DNA of 64,000 nt from Kazachstania africana CBS 2517 (taxonomy: Eukaryota; Ascomycota; Saccharomycetes; Saccharomycetales; Saccharomycetaceae). Of this stretch, positions 11,515-19,917 are shown in pieces. Location of the stretch: contig NC_018940.1 in the NCBI RefSeq assembly GCF_000304475.1, positions 992,001 to 1,056,000 of the forward strand, given 5' to 3'. Numbering within the stretch: the first letter of the stretch is position 1; each line of letters begins with the position of its first letter. The notes beneath the pieces are model-generated. The model did no database searches. It was not told the DNA's origin and saw only the letters and a list, made by a program, of their open reading frames with translations. Made by a program: the position numbers and the translations under genes.

Positions 11515-14361
11515 ATGGATCTAACCGTACCAGAAGTTGAAGTTCCCAGGAATTTCGCACCTTCTCCTCAGTTCAAATGGCTGTGTGAGGAGTTATTTTC
11601 GAAACTAGAAGAGGTTCCAAACCAGAGACATTTAACAACAAAAAGAATAACATTGAGGTACTACGAAATCATCACTAATTTTGTTAATCTTTGGAGAACA
11701 ACTGTAGGCGATGACATATATCCTGCTCTAATATTGGCTTTACCTTATAGGGATAGAAGAATGTACAATGTTAAAGACTATACATTGATCAAAGCAATTT
11801 GTACATATTTGAAGCTACCAAAGAATTCATTCACAGAAAAGCGACTACTGAATTGGAAACAAAGAGCTGATCGAAGCGTCAAACTGTCTGTGTCTTGTGT
11901 GAATGAAATGCGCAAAAGGAAGAGTGAACCAGTCGAAAAATCGCCCATTACACTTGATGAACTGAACACCTTATTAGACTTCCTAAGTCAAGATAGAAAC
12001 ATAAAAGGACGCGGCTACAAAAACTTATCTGAGTCTTCTATTTTCACTTATTGCATTGAAAAGATGTCATTTATGGAGTTAAGGTACTTTTTTGATATTA
12101 TACTCAAAGCAAGAGTTATAGGTCCACATGAACATAAACTTTTGAATGCATGGCACCCAGATGCTGAAGATTATTTGAGTGTTGTTTCAGACCTAAAAAC
12201 TGTATGTACAAGGCTTTGGAATCCGAATATCAGACTGCGGCACGACGAGCTATCAATCAATATTGGATATGCTTTTGCTCCTCATTTAGCCAAGAAATTG
12301 AGTATATCATACGATAAAATTTGTAAAAAATTGAAGAATGATTTCTTTATAGAAGAAAAAATGGATGGCGAACGAATACAAATCCATTACATGGATTATG
12401 GCAACGACATTAAATTCCTTAGCAGGCGTGGTGTAGATTACACATATTTATATGGTGAGAACCTGAGTACTGGTACGATTGCATGCTACCTGAAACTTAA
12501 CAGGGATGTCAAAGAATGTGTGTTGGATGGTGAGATGGTTACCTACGATGAGGATCAAGATATATTACTACCCTTTGGAATGGTAAAAAGTGCAGCAATG
12601 AACGCATTAACTAAGGAAGAAATTTCTGGACAAGACTATCATCCCCTTTTGATGGTTTTTGACTTGGTTTTTTTGAATGGCTCGTCTTTAGTGGAGTTTC
12701 CACTTTATCAAAGGAAGGATTATTTAGCCAGTGTACTTGAGCCATACAGGGCCCGAGTACAAATTGTTAATTTTACGAGATGTTCAAATGAGAATATAAT
12801 ACGAAAATCATTAGAGCATGCCATATCAGTTGGGTCTGAAGGAATTGTTTTGAAAAATTATAATTCAAGGTACATGATAGGCAGTAGGAATGATAGTTGG
12901 ATCAAAATAAAACCTGAATACTTGGAGCAATTTGGTGAAAATATGGATTTAATTGTAATAGGCAGGGATTCTGCCAAAAAAGACTCTTTTTATTGTGGTC
13001 TCACGGTGCTGGATGAAGAAGAAGAGAAATTAGTTGAAGAAATCGACAAAGGCGTTGTAAATTTGGTTTCTGATGAGTCTGACTACGAAAATCCGGAGAA
13101 TAATAGGCACATCAAAAAAGTGGTATCATTTTGTATGATTGCCAATGGCATTTCTCAAAATGAGTACAAAGAAATATACAGGAAAACGAGGGGATTTTGG
13201 AAAAAAACTGAGGAAGTTCCTCCTCCTCCAGAACTAATAGAATTTGGTACACAGGTACCAATGGAATGGATTGAACCAGAACACTCAGTAGTACTTGAGA
13301 TAAAAGCAAGATCGTTGGACAATACCGAAAGTAGCTGCAAAAGGTTCAAAGCTGGATGTACGCTTTACGGAGGTTATTGCAGACGTATTAGAGATGACGT
13401 AGACTGGAAATCCTCATTTAGTCTGGCGGAACTTAGAAGAGATAGAAGAATAAAACACTATCCTGGTACGTCAGAGAAAGATACTCTTTTGAAGTCCAAG
13501 AAAAGAAGGAAAAAACAGCTTTTGACGCCTTTAAATCAAAATTTGAATCCGAGGGATATCCAGACAACGTCAAAAATATTTGATGGTCTTTTCTTCTACA
13601 TACTTAGTGATTATTTTGATACAAATGAAAATGTGCGAATAAGCAAGGATGATTTACAGAAATTGTTATTAGAAAATGGAGGAAAAATTAGTCACAATAT
13701 AGTTTCCAAAAGAGAAAGTAAGTCTAATCTGAGAATACTCTGTGGTAAATACACTGCAGAGTGTAATGTCCTGATCAAAAGAGGCTATGACATATTATCT
13801 CCACAATGGGTCATCGACTGTGTAGAAAACAAGAAAATCGTTAAAATTGAACCAAGCCATTGTTTCAGTGTATCTGATGATTTAATGGCGCTTGCAATGA
13901 GAAGAGTAGACAAATATGGTGATAGCTATGAGTCGCTTCTATCAGTTAGTAGGCTAAGCTACATTTTAAGATCTTCAAAAGACATTTCACCAGATTTGCT
14001 GTCACCTGCAAATATGAGTTTAGATTTTGAAAAAGTCCCATATTTTCTATTTTGGAGGAGAAAGGCATTTGTGATGGAGCACAATTTCGATAAAAGTTCA
14101 ATAAGGGAAACTATATTGAAAATACAATTGTATGGTGGAAAAGTGGTGAAAAATATCTCTGAATGCAACATTGTGATTTTCCCTAAAGCTGAAATTACTG
14201 TAATCAGGGAAAGCATGAAATTTATTCGTAATACACTAGCTAAAACTGTCTCAACTTCTGTGGAGTTACCTATGCTGCCACGAATCGTTAGCTTCGAATG
14301 GATCGACGCCTCTATCGAGAAAAACGTCCAAGTACCAGAAGAAGATTACGTTCCGATGTAG
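11515..14361 (+). CDS. DNL4: DNA ligase IV, non-homologous end joining
   Basis: This ATP-dependent ligase seals double-strand breaks in NHEJ together with Lif1 and Nej1. The 948-aa protein (S. cerevisiae 944) has an N-terminal DNA-binding domain (about 1-240), a nucleotidyltransferase domain with the adenylation motif EEKMDGER and catalytic Lys282, and an OB fold. Further ligase motifs include DGEMV and EGIVLKNYNSRY, with the lysines of WIKIKPEY. Two BRCT domains, about 683-780 and 837-948, carry the expected Trp (QWVIDC, FEWID), and the linker between them normally binds Lif1. It converges on UTP23, as in S. cerevisiae. NEJ1 is also in this window (29260-30312), so the pathway looks intact. 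Confidence 0.97.
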   Translation: MDLTVPEVEVPRNFAPSPQFKWLCEELFSKLEEVPNQRHLTTKRITLRYYEIITNFVNLWRTTVGDDIYPALILALPYRDRRMYNVKDYTLIKAICTYLKLPKNSFTEKRLLNWKQRADRSVKLSVSCVNEMRKRKSEPVEKSPITLDELNTLLDFLSQDRNIKGRGYKNLSESSIFTYCIEKMSFMELRYFFDIILKARVIGPHEHKLLNAWHPDAEDYLSVVSDLKTVCTRLWNPNIRLRHDELSINIGYAFAPHLAKKLSISYDKICKKLKNDFFIEEKMDGERIQIHYMDYGNDIKFLSRRGVDYTYLYGENLSTGTIACYLKLNRDVKECVLDGEMVTYDEDQDILLPFGMVKSAAMNALTKEEISGQDYHPLLMVFDLVFLNGSSLVEFPLYQRKDYLASVLEPYRARVQIVNFTRCSNENIIRKSLEHAISVGSEGIVLKNYNSRYMIGSRNDSWIKIKPEYLEQFGENMDLIVIGRDSAKKDSFYCGLTVLDEEEEKLVEEIDKGVVNLVSDESDYENPENNRHIKKVVSFCMIANGISQNEYKEIYRKTRGFWKKTEEVPPPPELIEFGTQVPMEWIEPEHSVVLEIKARSLDNTESSCKRFKAGCTLYGGYCRRIRDDVDWKSSFSLAELRRDRRIKHYPGTSEKDTLLKSKKRRKKQLLTPLNQNLNPRDIQTTSKIFDGLFFYILSDYFDTNENVRISKDDLQKLLLENGGKISHNIVSKRESKSNLRILCGKYTAECNVLIKRGYDILSPQWVIDCVENKKIVKIEPSHCFSVSDDLMALAMRRVDKYGDSYESLLSVSRLSYILRSSKDISPDLLSPANMSLDFEKVPYFLFWRRKAFVMEHNFDKSSIRETILKIQLYGGKVVKNISECNIVIFPKAEITVIRESMKFIRNTLAKTVSTSVELPMLPRIVSFEWIDASIEKNVQVPEEDYVPM

Positions 14362-14555
14362 GTAGAAATTACGAATTACTTCATTTTTCACCTACTCATA
14401 GAGGGGAAGAAGCGTTCTAAAAATGCAAAAGCGTATATATAATGTACAAGAAATGCGAATAATTCTCCTTTTATTAATGATTGGTACCAAATTAAATGAG
14501 CTATCCTTTGACAAGCAAAACTTCTATTAAACTGTTTTCATTTTCAATAGTAACT

Positions 14556-15365
14556 TCAATTTGATTCTTGTTCGTACTCTTTTTCATCGTTAATATTTGT
14601 GTCTTCATTGATACCCGTATCCTTTTTTGGTCTATGCTTTCTTCTTCTCTTTTTTTTCTCTGTAGTCTCTTCTTGAACATCGTCGTTCTTATCTGTTTGC
14701 TTTGGTTCGTTCAATGTTTTAACTTTCTTTCTAACACTTAGTGGATTTGGGCCTTTTGGTCCTCTCTTTTTTTTAGCTGTCTTCTCCCCAGATCCTTGGG
14801 TTTCAGTGGCTTCCTCTTCATCCAACTTCAGACCTGCATATTTTGGGTCATTCAAACCTTTGTACAGTTTTTCTTGTTCCATTCTTGAACTAATCTTTGC
14901 ACTGGTGTCGCTTAAAGGCTCCATAATCATAACAGATCTTGATATATGCACTAACGGTACGCCGGGCACACGTCTTAATTGCCTTCTTATATCGATATCT
15001 TGCGAGGCAACCACGTACCTATGCTTATTTTTGCCGTTTACATTGACAACACTTAATACGCATTCAATAGGTGTCTTAGGTTCTTTTGGTGGATGATTAC
15101 AACGACGTCTCTCGAAACCTTTGGCCATATCAATAGCATTTTGATCCCGTGTCTCATATAAAGCTTGCATACAACACTGGGTGATCATAGGTTTTACCTC
15201 AGCCTGTAGCGTGCGCTTCAAACCTTTAACCAAATCAAAATTTGAATTGCTAGAAACTGTAACTATCTCATTGTCTACCAAAACCTGATAAGGTTCTCTG
15301 AATTTGAAAGTATGTGAATACACTAACAGTTGCTTTCTGTACGACTTAGCTCTTTTTTGACGCAT
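14556..15365 (-). CDS. UTP23: SSU processome protein Utp23 (PIN-like)
   Basis: Utp23 is a small-subunit processome component with a degenerate PIN domain that binds the snR30 region during early 18S rRNA processing. The 269-aa product (S. cerevisiae 254) starts with the family-typical basic RQKRAKSYRKQLLVYSHTF and contains the PIN fold through about residue 165. Cys and His residues (QCCMQALYE, RRCNHPPKEPKTPIEC) match the CCHC zinc site of Utp23. A Lys-rich nucleolar tail with KKKRGPKGPNPLSVRKK follows. The ATG at 15365 is first in frame. PAC and RRPE motifs lie 80-105 bp upstream, as expected for ribosome-biogenesis genes. Confidence 0.95.
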   Translation of the reverse strand: MRQKRAKSYRKQLLVYSHTFKFREPYQVLVDNEIVTVSSNSNFDLVKGLKRTLQAEVKPMITQCCMQALYETRDQNAIDMAKGFERRRCNHPPKEPKTPIECVLSVVNVNGKNKHRYVVASQDIDIRRQLRRVPGVPLVHISRSVMIMEPLSDTSAKISSRMEQEKLYKGLNDPKYAGLKLDEEEATETQGSGEKTAKKKRGPKGPNPLSVRKKVKTLNEPKQTDKNDDVQEETTEKKKRRRKHRPKKDTGINEDTNINDEKEYEQESN

Positions 15366-15445
15366 AATTTAACGTAGTGGGTGTAAAGTTATTCCCTATA
15401 ATGTAAATTCAATGTTCAGTTAATTATTGGTAAGTGTAATTTCAT

Positions 15446-15469
15446 CTCATCGCAAGCGAAAAATTTTCA
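15446..15469 (-). promoter_or_regulatory. PAC + RRPE motif pair, UTP23 promoter
   Basis: CTCATCGC at 15446-15453 is the reverse complement of the PAC core GCGATGAG (bound by Dot6/Tod6). AAAAATTTTCA at 15459-15469 is an RRPE (bound by Stb3). They lie about 80-105 bp upstream of the UTP23 start. The same pair occurs at RRP9 and in a looser form at RCL1. Confidence 0.8.
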
Positions 15470-15656
15470 TATATTTCACTACTAGTTAATACCGAGAAAA
15501 AAAAATATACATCTATATATACGTTCTTACACATATAAGTGGAATAATAACGAGAGGGAAACATTCCTCGTAATTGGATATCCTAATTATTCTTGATTAT
15601 GGCAAATCGGAGCTTATTATATGCCATGTTTATACTCACCACTATATAAACTGTAT

Positions 15657-17351
15657 TTATAAATCCATTAATGTCTTATTTCTTAATGTGAACAACATGT
15701 AATAAGTCCACATCCAGAAAAACACAAAACTACCGAAACCAATGACGCAGTTGAGAGTAATCCATATATCAGGATAGTTTGTTGGTGGTTCGACAAAGAA
15801 ATCTAGATAATGAAAGACGGCCATGGACAGATAAGAGCTGACAATGACGACCTTCCAAAGAATGTTATGGGGCAACAGACTTCTTCTGTGGTAGTTTTCA
15901 TGAATTGCACTGATCGAAGGTCCAGGGGTTAACATTTTTGGTAAAAATTTTGGTGTTACAAAACTGAAATTTCCTAGTAACCAGTTACTTAGAGCAAAGC
16001 AAACGGCATATTGTAAAATTAGACCATCTTTTTTTAGTAATGGCCACAAAGTAAATAAGGCCACGTTATTGATCCAGCAAACCATTGATAGAACATTCCA
16101 ATCAGTGGACGTATATAGTAGAGTTATAGGTAACAATGGAACTAATATAGTCTTTTCATGGACCTGAAAGCTGAAAAGGAAAAATGACATTGAACAAGCA
16201 GCCAATGCATAAGGAAGCAAATGTTTCTTTGGATATAAAACTATAATGACGAGGGCTGGTAAGAAACCTAACACAGTAGCCGCTAGGGAATATAATTGTA
16301 ATTGATCCTGTGTGAATTTAATTTTATATTTGATTAAGATATTGGTAACACACCAAAAGTTAGCAACCTTGTCTTCAAAAATTCCTCTTGCAAAAGGAAA
16401 AATTCTGTGAACAGATTGAATCAAGTTTTCCAATCCTCCACCAAATATATACAAAGGAGAATACATTGCGACAAATGTCACAATTGTAACTGCTGCAATC
16501 CCTACCAATCTTGGAATATTAAATAATCTGGGGAAGAAAAGTGATTTGCTCAGTAAATAGCCAAAAAATATTGGAGCATAATACAATGACATTTGTTTGA
16601 AACAGATGGAAAGTACGAAGCATACGGATGCCACGGAATAGAAGTCATCTAGTAAGTTATTGATAGCATAAACTGTAAGGCCTAGCATGACGGAATTATA
16701 CTGAAAATGACCATGATCAATAAGCATTAAAGATGGTTGGAATAAGATTGCAGTTGCAGCAATATATTGACCAATAGGAGATTGATTTCTGTGTTTGCCA
16801 AACCATTTTGAAAAATATATGATAGCAGGGAAGTAAAATACAGCTTCGCTGATTAAGACTGTAGTTCTCATATAACTTTTGATTCCTTCCATTTCAATCC
16901 CTCTTGAGTCATTCAACGTAAACCATTTTGGATATATAAAACTGCCAATTTTGCCCAAAATGTACGAATGGTAGGCTGTCAGTGGGGGATAATCTAGACC
17001 CCAGTATTGTAAATCAAACCAATACCATTTAGAGATAGGGAGATGTTGAGTTATCTCCATCCAGTGTCTTTGGGCTTCGAAATCTCCAAACATTGGTGAA
17101 TGACCCATTCCGGAGTATGAACCCAATCCAATGGCACACCTAATAATCAGTGCAAAGGTCACTATAATGTATTGGGCAAGCCATTGGTTACCTGCAGGTC
17201 TAAATGGATATAAAAAATCATAGAGGGGAGATGCATAGAATACCTCCTCGATTGCTTCATTATTTAATTTGGACGCTTTTTTGGGATTCGATTTGGACTT
17301 TGCTTTGAGTTTGGTCTTCGGTGACTTTTTCTTTGGTTCAGGAGAGCGCAT
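15657..17351 (-). CDS. ALG6: Dolichyl-P-Glc:Man9GlcNAc2-PP-dolichol alpha-1,3-glucosyltransferase
   Basis: Alg6 adds the first glucose to the lipid-linked N-glycan precursor in the ER lumen. The 564-aa polytopic protein (S. cerevisiae 544) starts with a Lys/Ser/Pro-rich cytosolic leader (residues 1-35) and then has about a dozen hydrophobic segments. The first luminal loop carries GDFEAQRHWMEIT and, further on, WYWFDLQYWGLDYPPL; its Asp residues belong to the catalytic loop of GT57 enzymes. The IDHGHFQYNSVMLG motif near residues 210-225 is the ALG6/ALG8 family signature. It is followed on the same strand by UTP23, as in the YOR002-005 region of S. cerevisiae. Confidence 0.95.
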   Translation of the reverse strand: MRSPEPKKKSPKTKLKAKSKSNPKKASKLNNEAIEEVFYASPLYDFLYPFRPAGNQWLAQYIIVTFALIIRCAIGLGSYSGMGHSPMFGDFEAQRHWMEITQHLPISKWYWFDLQYWGLDYPPLTAYHSYILGKIGSFIYPKWFTLNDSRGIEMEGIKSYMRTTVLISEAVFYFPAIIYFSKWFGKHRNQSPIGQYIAATAILFQPSLMLIDHGHFQYNSVMLGLTVYAINNLLDDFYSVASVCFVLSICFKQMSLYYAPIFFGYLLSKSLFFPRLFNIPRLVGIAAVTIVTFVAMYSPLYIFGGGLENLIQSVHRIFPFARGIFEDKVANFWCVTNILIKYKIKFTQDQLQLYSLAATVLGFLPALVIIVLYPKKHLLPYALAACSMSFFLFSFQVHEKTILVPLLPITLLYTSTDWNVLSMVCWINNVALFTLWPLLKKDGLILQYAVCFALSNWLLGNFSFVTPKFLPKMLTPGPSISAIHENYHRRSLLPHNILWKVVIVSSYLSMAVFHYLDFFVEPPTNYPDIWITLNCVIGFGSFVFFWMWTYYMLFTLRNKTLMDL

Positions 17352-17746
17352 CCTATTACTACCCTTCTTTGAGGACGTTACTGTAGTTCAATTGAAGTGG
17401 ATGCCCTTGAGCTGAAAGCGATAAGTGTGAATAAGTAACCTAGCTACACAATTTTTCTTTTTTCTCTTGGGAATATTTGATACTAACAAAGCGTAGCGTC
17501 AGCCAGAAAAAAAAATATGAGGTCGAATTTATAAGTATCATGAAATTAACTAGCTATACATCTAGAAAAGTAAGGAAAACTATACAATATATATTGACTT
17601 TATATAATAAGTCATTTGAACCATTTTATAAGCCCAATTTTTTCTTTCTTTCTTGATATTGAAATGAAAAGGTTTATATTCCCATAGAAAGAGAATTGGT
17701 AAGAATATTGATCAATGAAAGTATTTTTTCGGTATCAAAAGAACAA
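17352..17746. other. ALG6 promoter / pirin 3' region
   Basis: This spacer lies upstream of ALG6 and downstream of the pirin gene, both minus strand. It has AT-rich tracts (TATACAATATATATTG near 17581-17596) likely to serve as the pirin polyadenylation signal. No gene is seen. Confidence 0.5.
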
Positions 17747-18682
17747 TTATGCAGATCCTTCAAATTTTGGAACGTCTTTTTCTAATATACCGTTACGAAT
17801 GGAGGATTTCCAGCCTACAGCCCTTTCGAAACCATTGATACCATATTGGAAGTTTTGGAAGACTTCAATCAACTTTTCTCTGGTAGACTCGATGAATGGA
17901 CCATGTTGAATGACTGGTTGATCTAAGATTAAACCACCTATGATGGCGAATTCAGTGTCATCGTCACTGACCACACCTTTAATACCGTTGCCGTCTGCGT
18001 TAAAGAAAATGGTGGAATATTGTGGGAAAGTTTCATCACCAATTTTGACAGAACCTTTCATAACGTATAAGAAAAAGTTAAAGTTTTCTGGAGTTTGTTG
18101 GACGAAATCGGTACCTTTCTTATTAGAAATGAAATGGTAGAAGTCGACTGGAGTGTAAGCTAATTCTTTAACTGATTCGACACCATAGGATCTACCACTA
18201 ATAACTTTGACTTTTAAATGTTCATTTGGTTCAACGATTGGAATTTCACCACCCCTTAAGTTTCTGTATCTTGGTTCACAATCCTTCATTTCTTGTGGTA
18301 AATCGACCCATAATTGTAGACCGACACCAGCGTCGCCATTTTCCATTAAGACAGGAATTTCCGAATGCATAATACCTTTACCAGCAGTCATGAATTGTAG
18401 ATCGCCTGGTCTTAGAATACCCTTAGAACCGGTGAAATCTTCGTGTGCAATCATACCATTACGAACGTAGGTGATAGTTTCTTGACCGTGATGTGGATGA
18501 TCAGGGAAACCAGCAGGATGTGAAACGGTGAAATGATCTAACAGTAAGAAAGGAGTGAAGTTTCTTTGTCTCATTGACCCTACGGATCTTCTGACTCTGG
18601 CACCTACACCTTCTTCTTGTTCGACAGCAACGAAGTGCTTGTTGATGGTACGAAATGTGGTAGCGTTTTCAGTGGTAGCCAT
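17747..18682 (-). CDS. Pirin-like bicupin protein
   Basis: This 311-aa pirin-family bicupin has the N-terminal metal-binding motif complete: His62 and His64 in FPDHPHHG, and His106 with Glu108 in TAGKGIMHSE. These match the Fe-binding residues of human pirin. Family members act as redox-sensitive transcription cofactors or quercetin 2,3-dioxygenases; which applies here is unknown. The C-terminal cupin covers about 170-290. I chose ATG 18682. The frame continues 37 codons upstream but contains no ATG, only TTG at 18793. Codons are strongly biased to those preferred in highly expressed yeast genes (GCT, ACC, AAC, TTC, AGA, CAA), unlike most neighbours. I know of no pirin gene in the S. cerevisiae reference strain. 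It is divergent from the polo-like kinase. Confidence 0.93.
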   Translation of the reverse strand: MATTENATTFRTINKHFVAVEQEEGVGARVRRSVGSMRQRNFTPFLLLDHFTVSHPAGFPDHPHHGQETITYVRNGMIAHEDFTGSKGILRPGDLQFMTAGKGIMHSEIPVLMENGDAGVGLQLWVDLPQEMKDCEPRYRNLRGGEIPIVEPNEHLKVKVISGRSYGVESVKELAYTPVDFYHFISNKKGTDFVQQTPENFNFFLYVMKGSVKIGDETFPQYSTIFFNADGNGIKGVVSDDDTEFAIIGGLILDQPVIQHGPFIESTREKLIEVFQNFQYGINGFERAVGWKSSIRNGILEKDVPKFEGSA

Positions 18683-19917
18683 TTTTTTTAATTGGGCGAA
18701 TAATTTAAATTTGGATGATATTTTGTCTAGTTGTAAGGATAGAGTACTATTATTATTCTGAACCTTTAAAAAAATATTTAACCGAAAAAGCAAAATAGAT
18801 ACAAACAGGGCAAATATTGCCTTTTTATATATTCCAACATTAGAATGTTTTTAATTTTTTGAGAAGGCATTATAGTATTAATAATCCGTGCGAAAAAATG
18901 ATAGAGACCCTTCGTAATCTGAAAAATTCGGCCATCACAAATAGCTAATTTACCACATCAATCATACCGAACATTCGCTGTCTTTTTAAATTGTTTTCTC
19001 TTGGGACTATTAGATTTACATAAATTTGGACTAGTTTTTAGTAAGTCGTTAGTAATATTGCGCTGACTTTTCGGCCGGCAGGCACCAGACTTTCGCAGGG
19101 CTGCGACGTTTTCTCAGGAACCGTCGCTCAGATTTTTCTATTTTTTTTGTCGGTCGAAAAGAACAAAAGCAAAATTACACGTAAAAATTACATAAACTTC
19201 GTGCTAATGAGCGATTTGTAATGTTGGGAGACAACGAGAGCTAAGGATGTCCTTTTGCAACTTATCATTTGATGGAGAGCAGGTGGGTAAACTACTGGCT
19301 ACAGAAAACTGAATGTGTGGATTGTTCACCCACATTAAAGGAAAAAAATAAGAATGACATGTAGCAGTAAGGGACGTTTGTAAGTTACTTTTTTCTGATT
19401 TGTTTGCTGCAGCCGCGCCCATGAAATGAACATTTGCCATGCGGTCTCTTATGAAAGACGATCTTTTTATATGTAATTCAAGCATATCAGTAGTCCTTAT
19501 CGTTCATTATTTGGCGATATCCAGGCATTTTCAAAAATATAGCCAATGATACATGGCTATTTTCTGATATTTGTAGTATGATAGCGCCGCATCGGCACTG
19601 TAAAAAGATGTCTTTAAAAGCAACAAAAAAGCAAATTATCGCCGTTTGAGGAGGGGAACAAGCACATTAGTATCAAATTTGAAAGAGTAATGCTTTGACG
19701 CAGGCATTGCTTCTTCCGCTTTTGGTGAATAGCTAAGTTATCGTATTAAGTGCGGGTAACAACTTCTTTGTATACGTCTTTTTCTTTTTCATTTTTCAAT
19801 TTTCTTCGTTAGCGACAAGATTCCAACCGTACATTAATATTAATAGTGCCTGATCTGCTCGAGTTTTTATAGTCATCAATTACATTGGTAAACTATCTGA
19901 AGTGAAATACAATCAGT
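18683..19917. other. Divergent promoter region, pirin / polo-like kinase
   Basis: This 1.2-kb spacer contains a GC-richer island near 19060-19135 with CGGCCG and a GCGACG...CGTCGC inverted repeat (19103-19108, 19122-19127), and a Reb1 site at 19753-19759. A 93-codon ATG frame lies on the minus strand (19204-19485) with no recognisable features. I looked here for a point centromere because the flanking genes border CEN15 in S. cerevisiae, but found no TTTCCGAA CDEIII core beside a CDEI and an AT-rich CDEII. Confidence 0.5.
19753..19759 (+). promoter_or_regulatory. Reb1 site CGGGTAA
   Basis: This exact Reb1 general regulatory factor core lies 159 bp upstream of the polo-like kinase start, where such sites typically set the nucleosome-depleted region. 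It supports a functional promoter for that gene. Confidence 0.5.

Noticed and set aside
18683..18793. N-terminal extension of the pirin gene that might act as a mitochondrial presequence
   Set aside because: The extra 37 codons begin with TTG and contain no ATG; the protein homology starts at ATG 18682.
19204..19485. 93-codon minus-strand frame in the pirin/polo spacer
   Set aside because: It has an ATG but no recognisable domain or family resemblance, and frames of this length are expected by chance in 1.2 kb.
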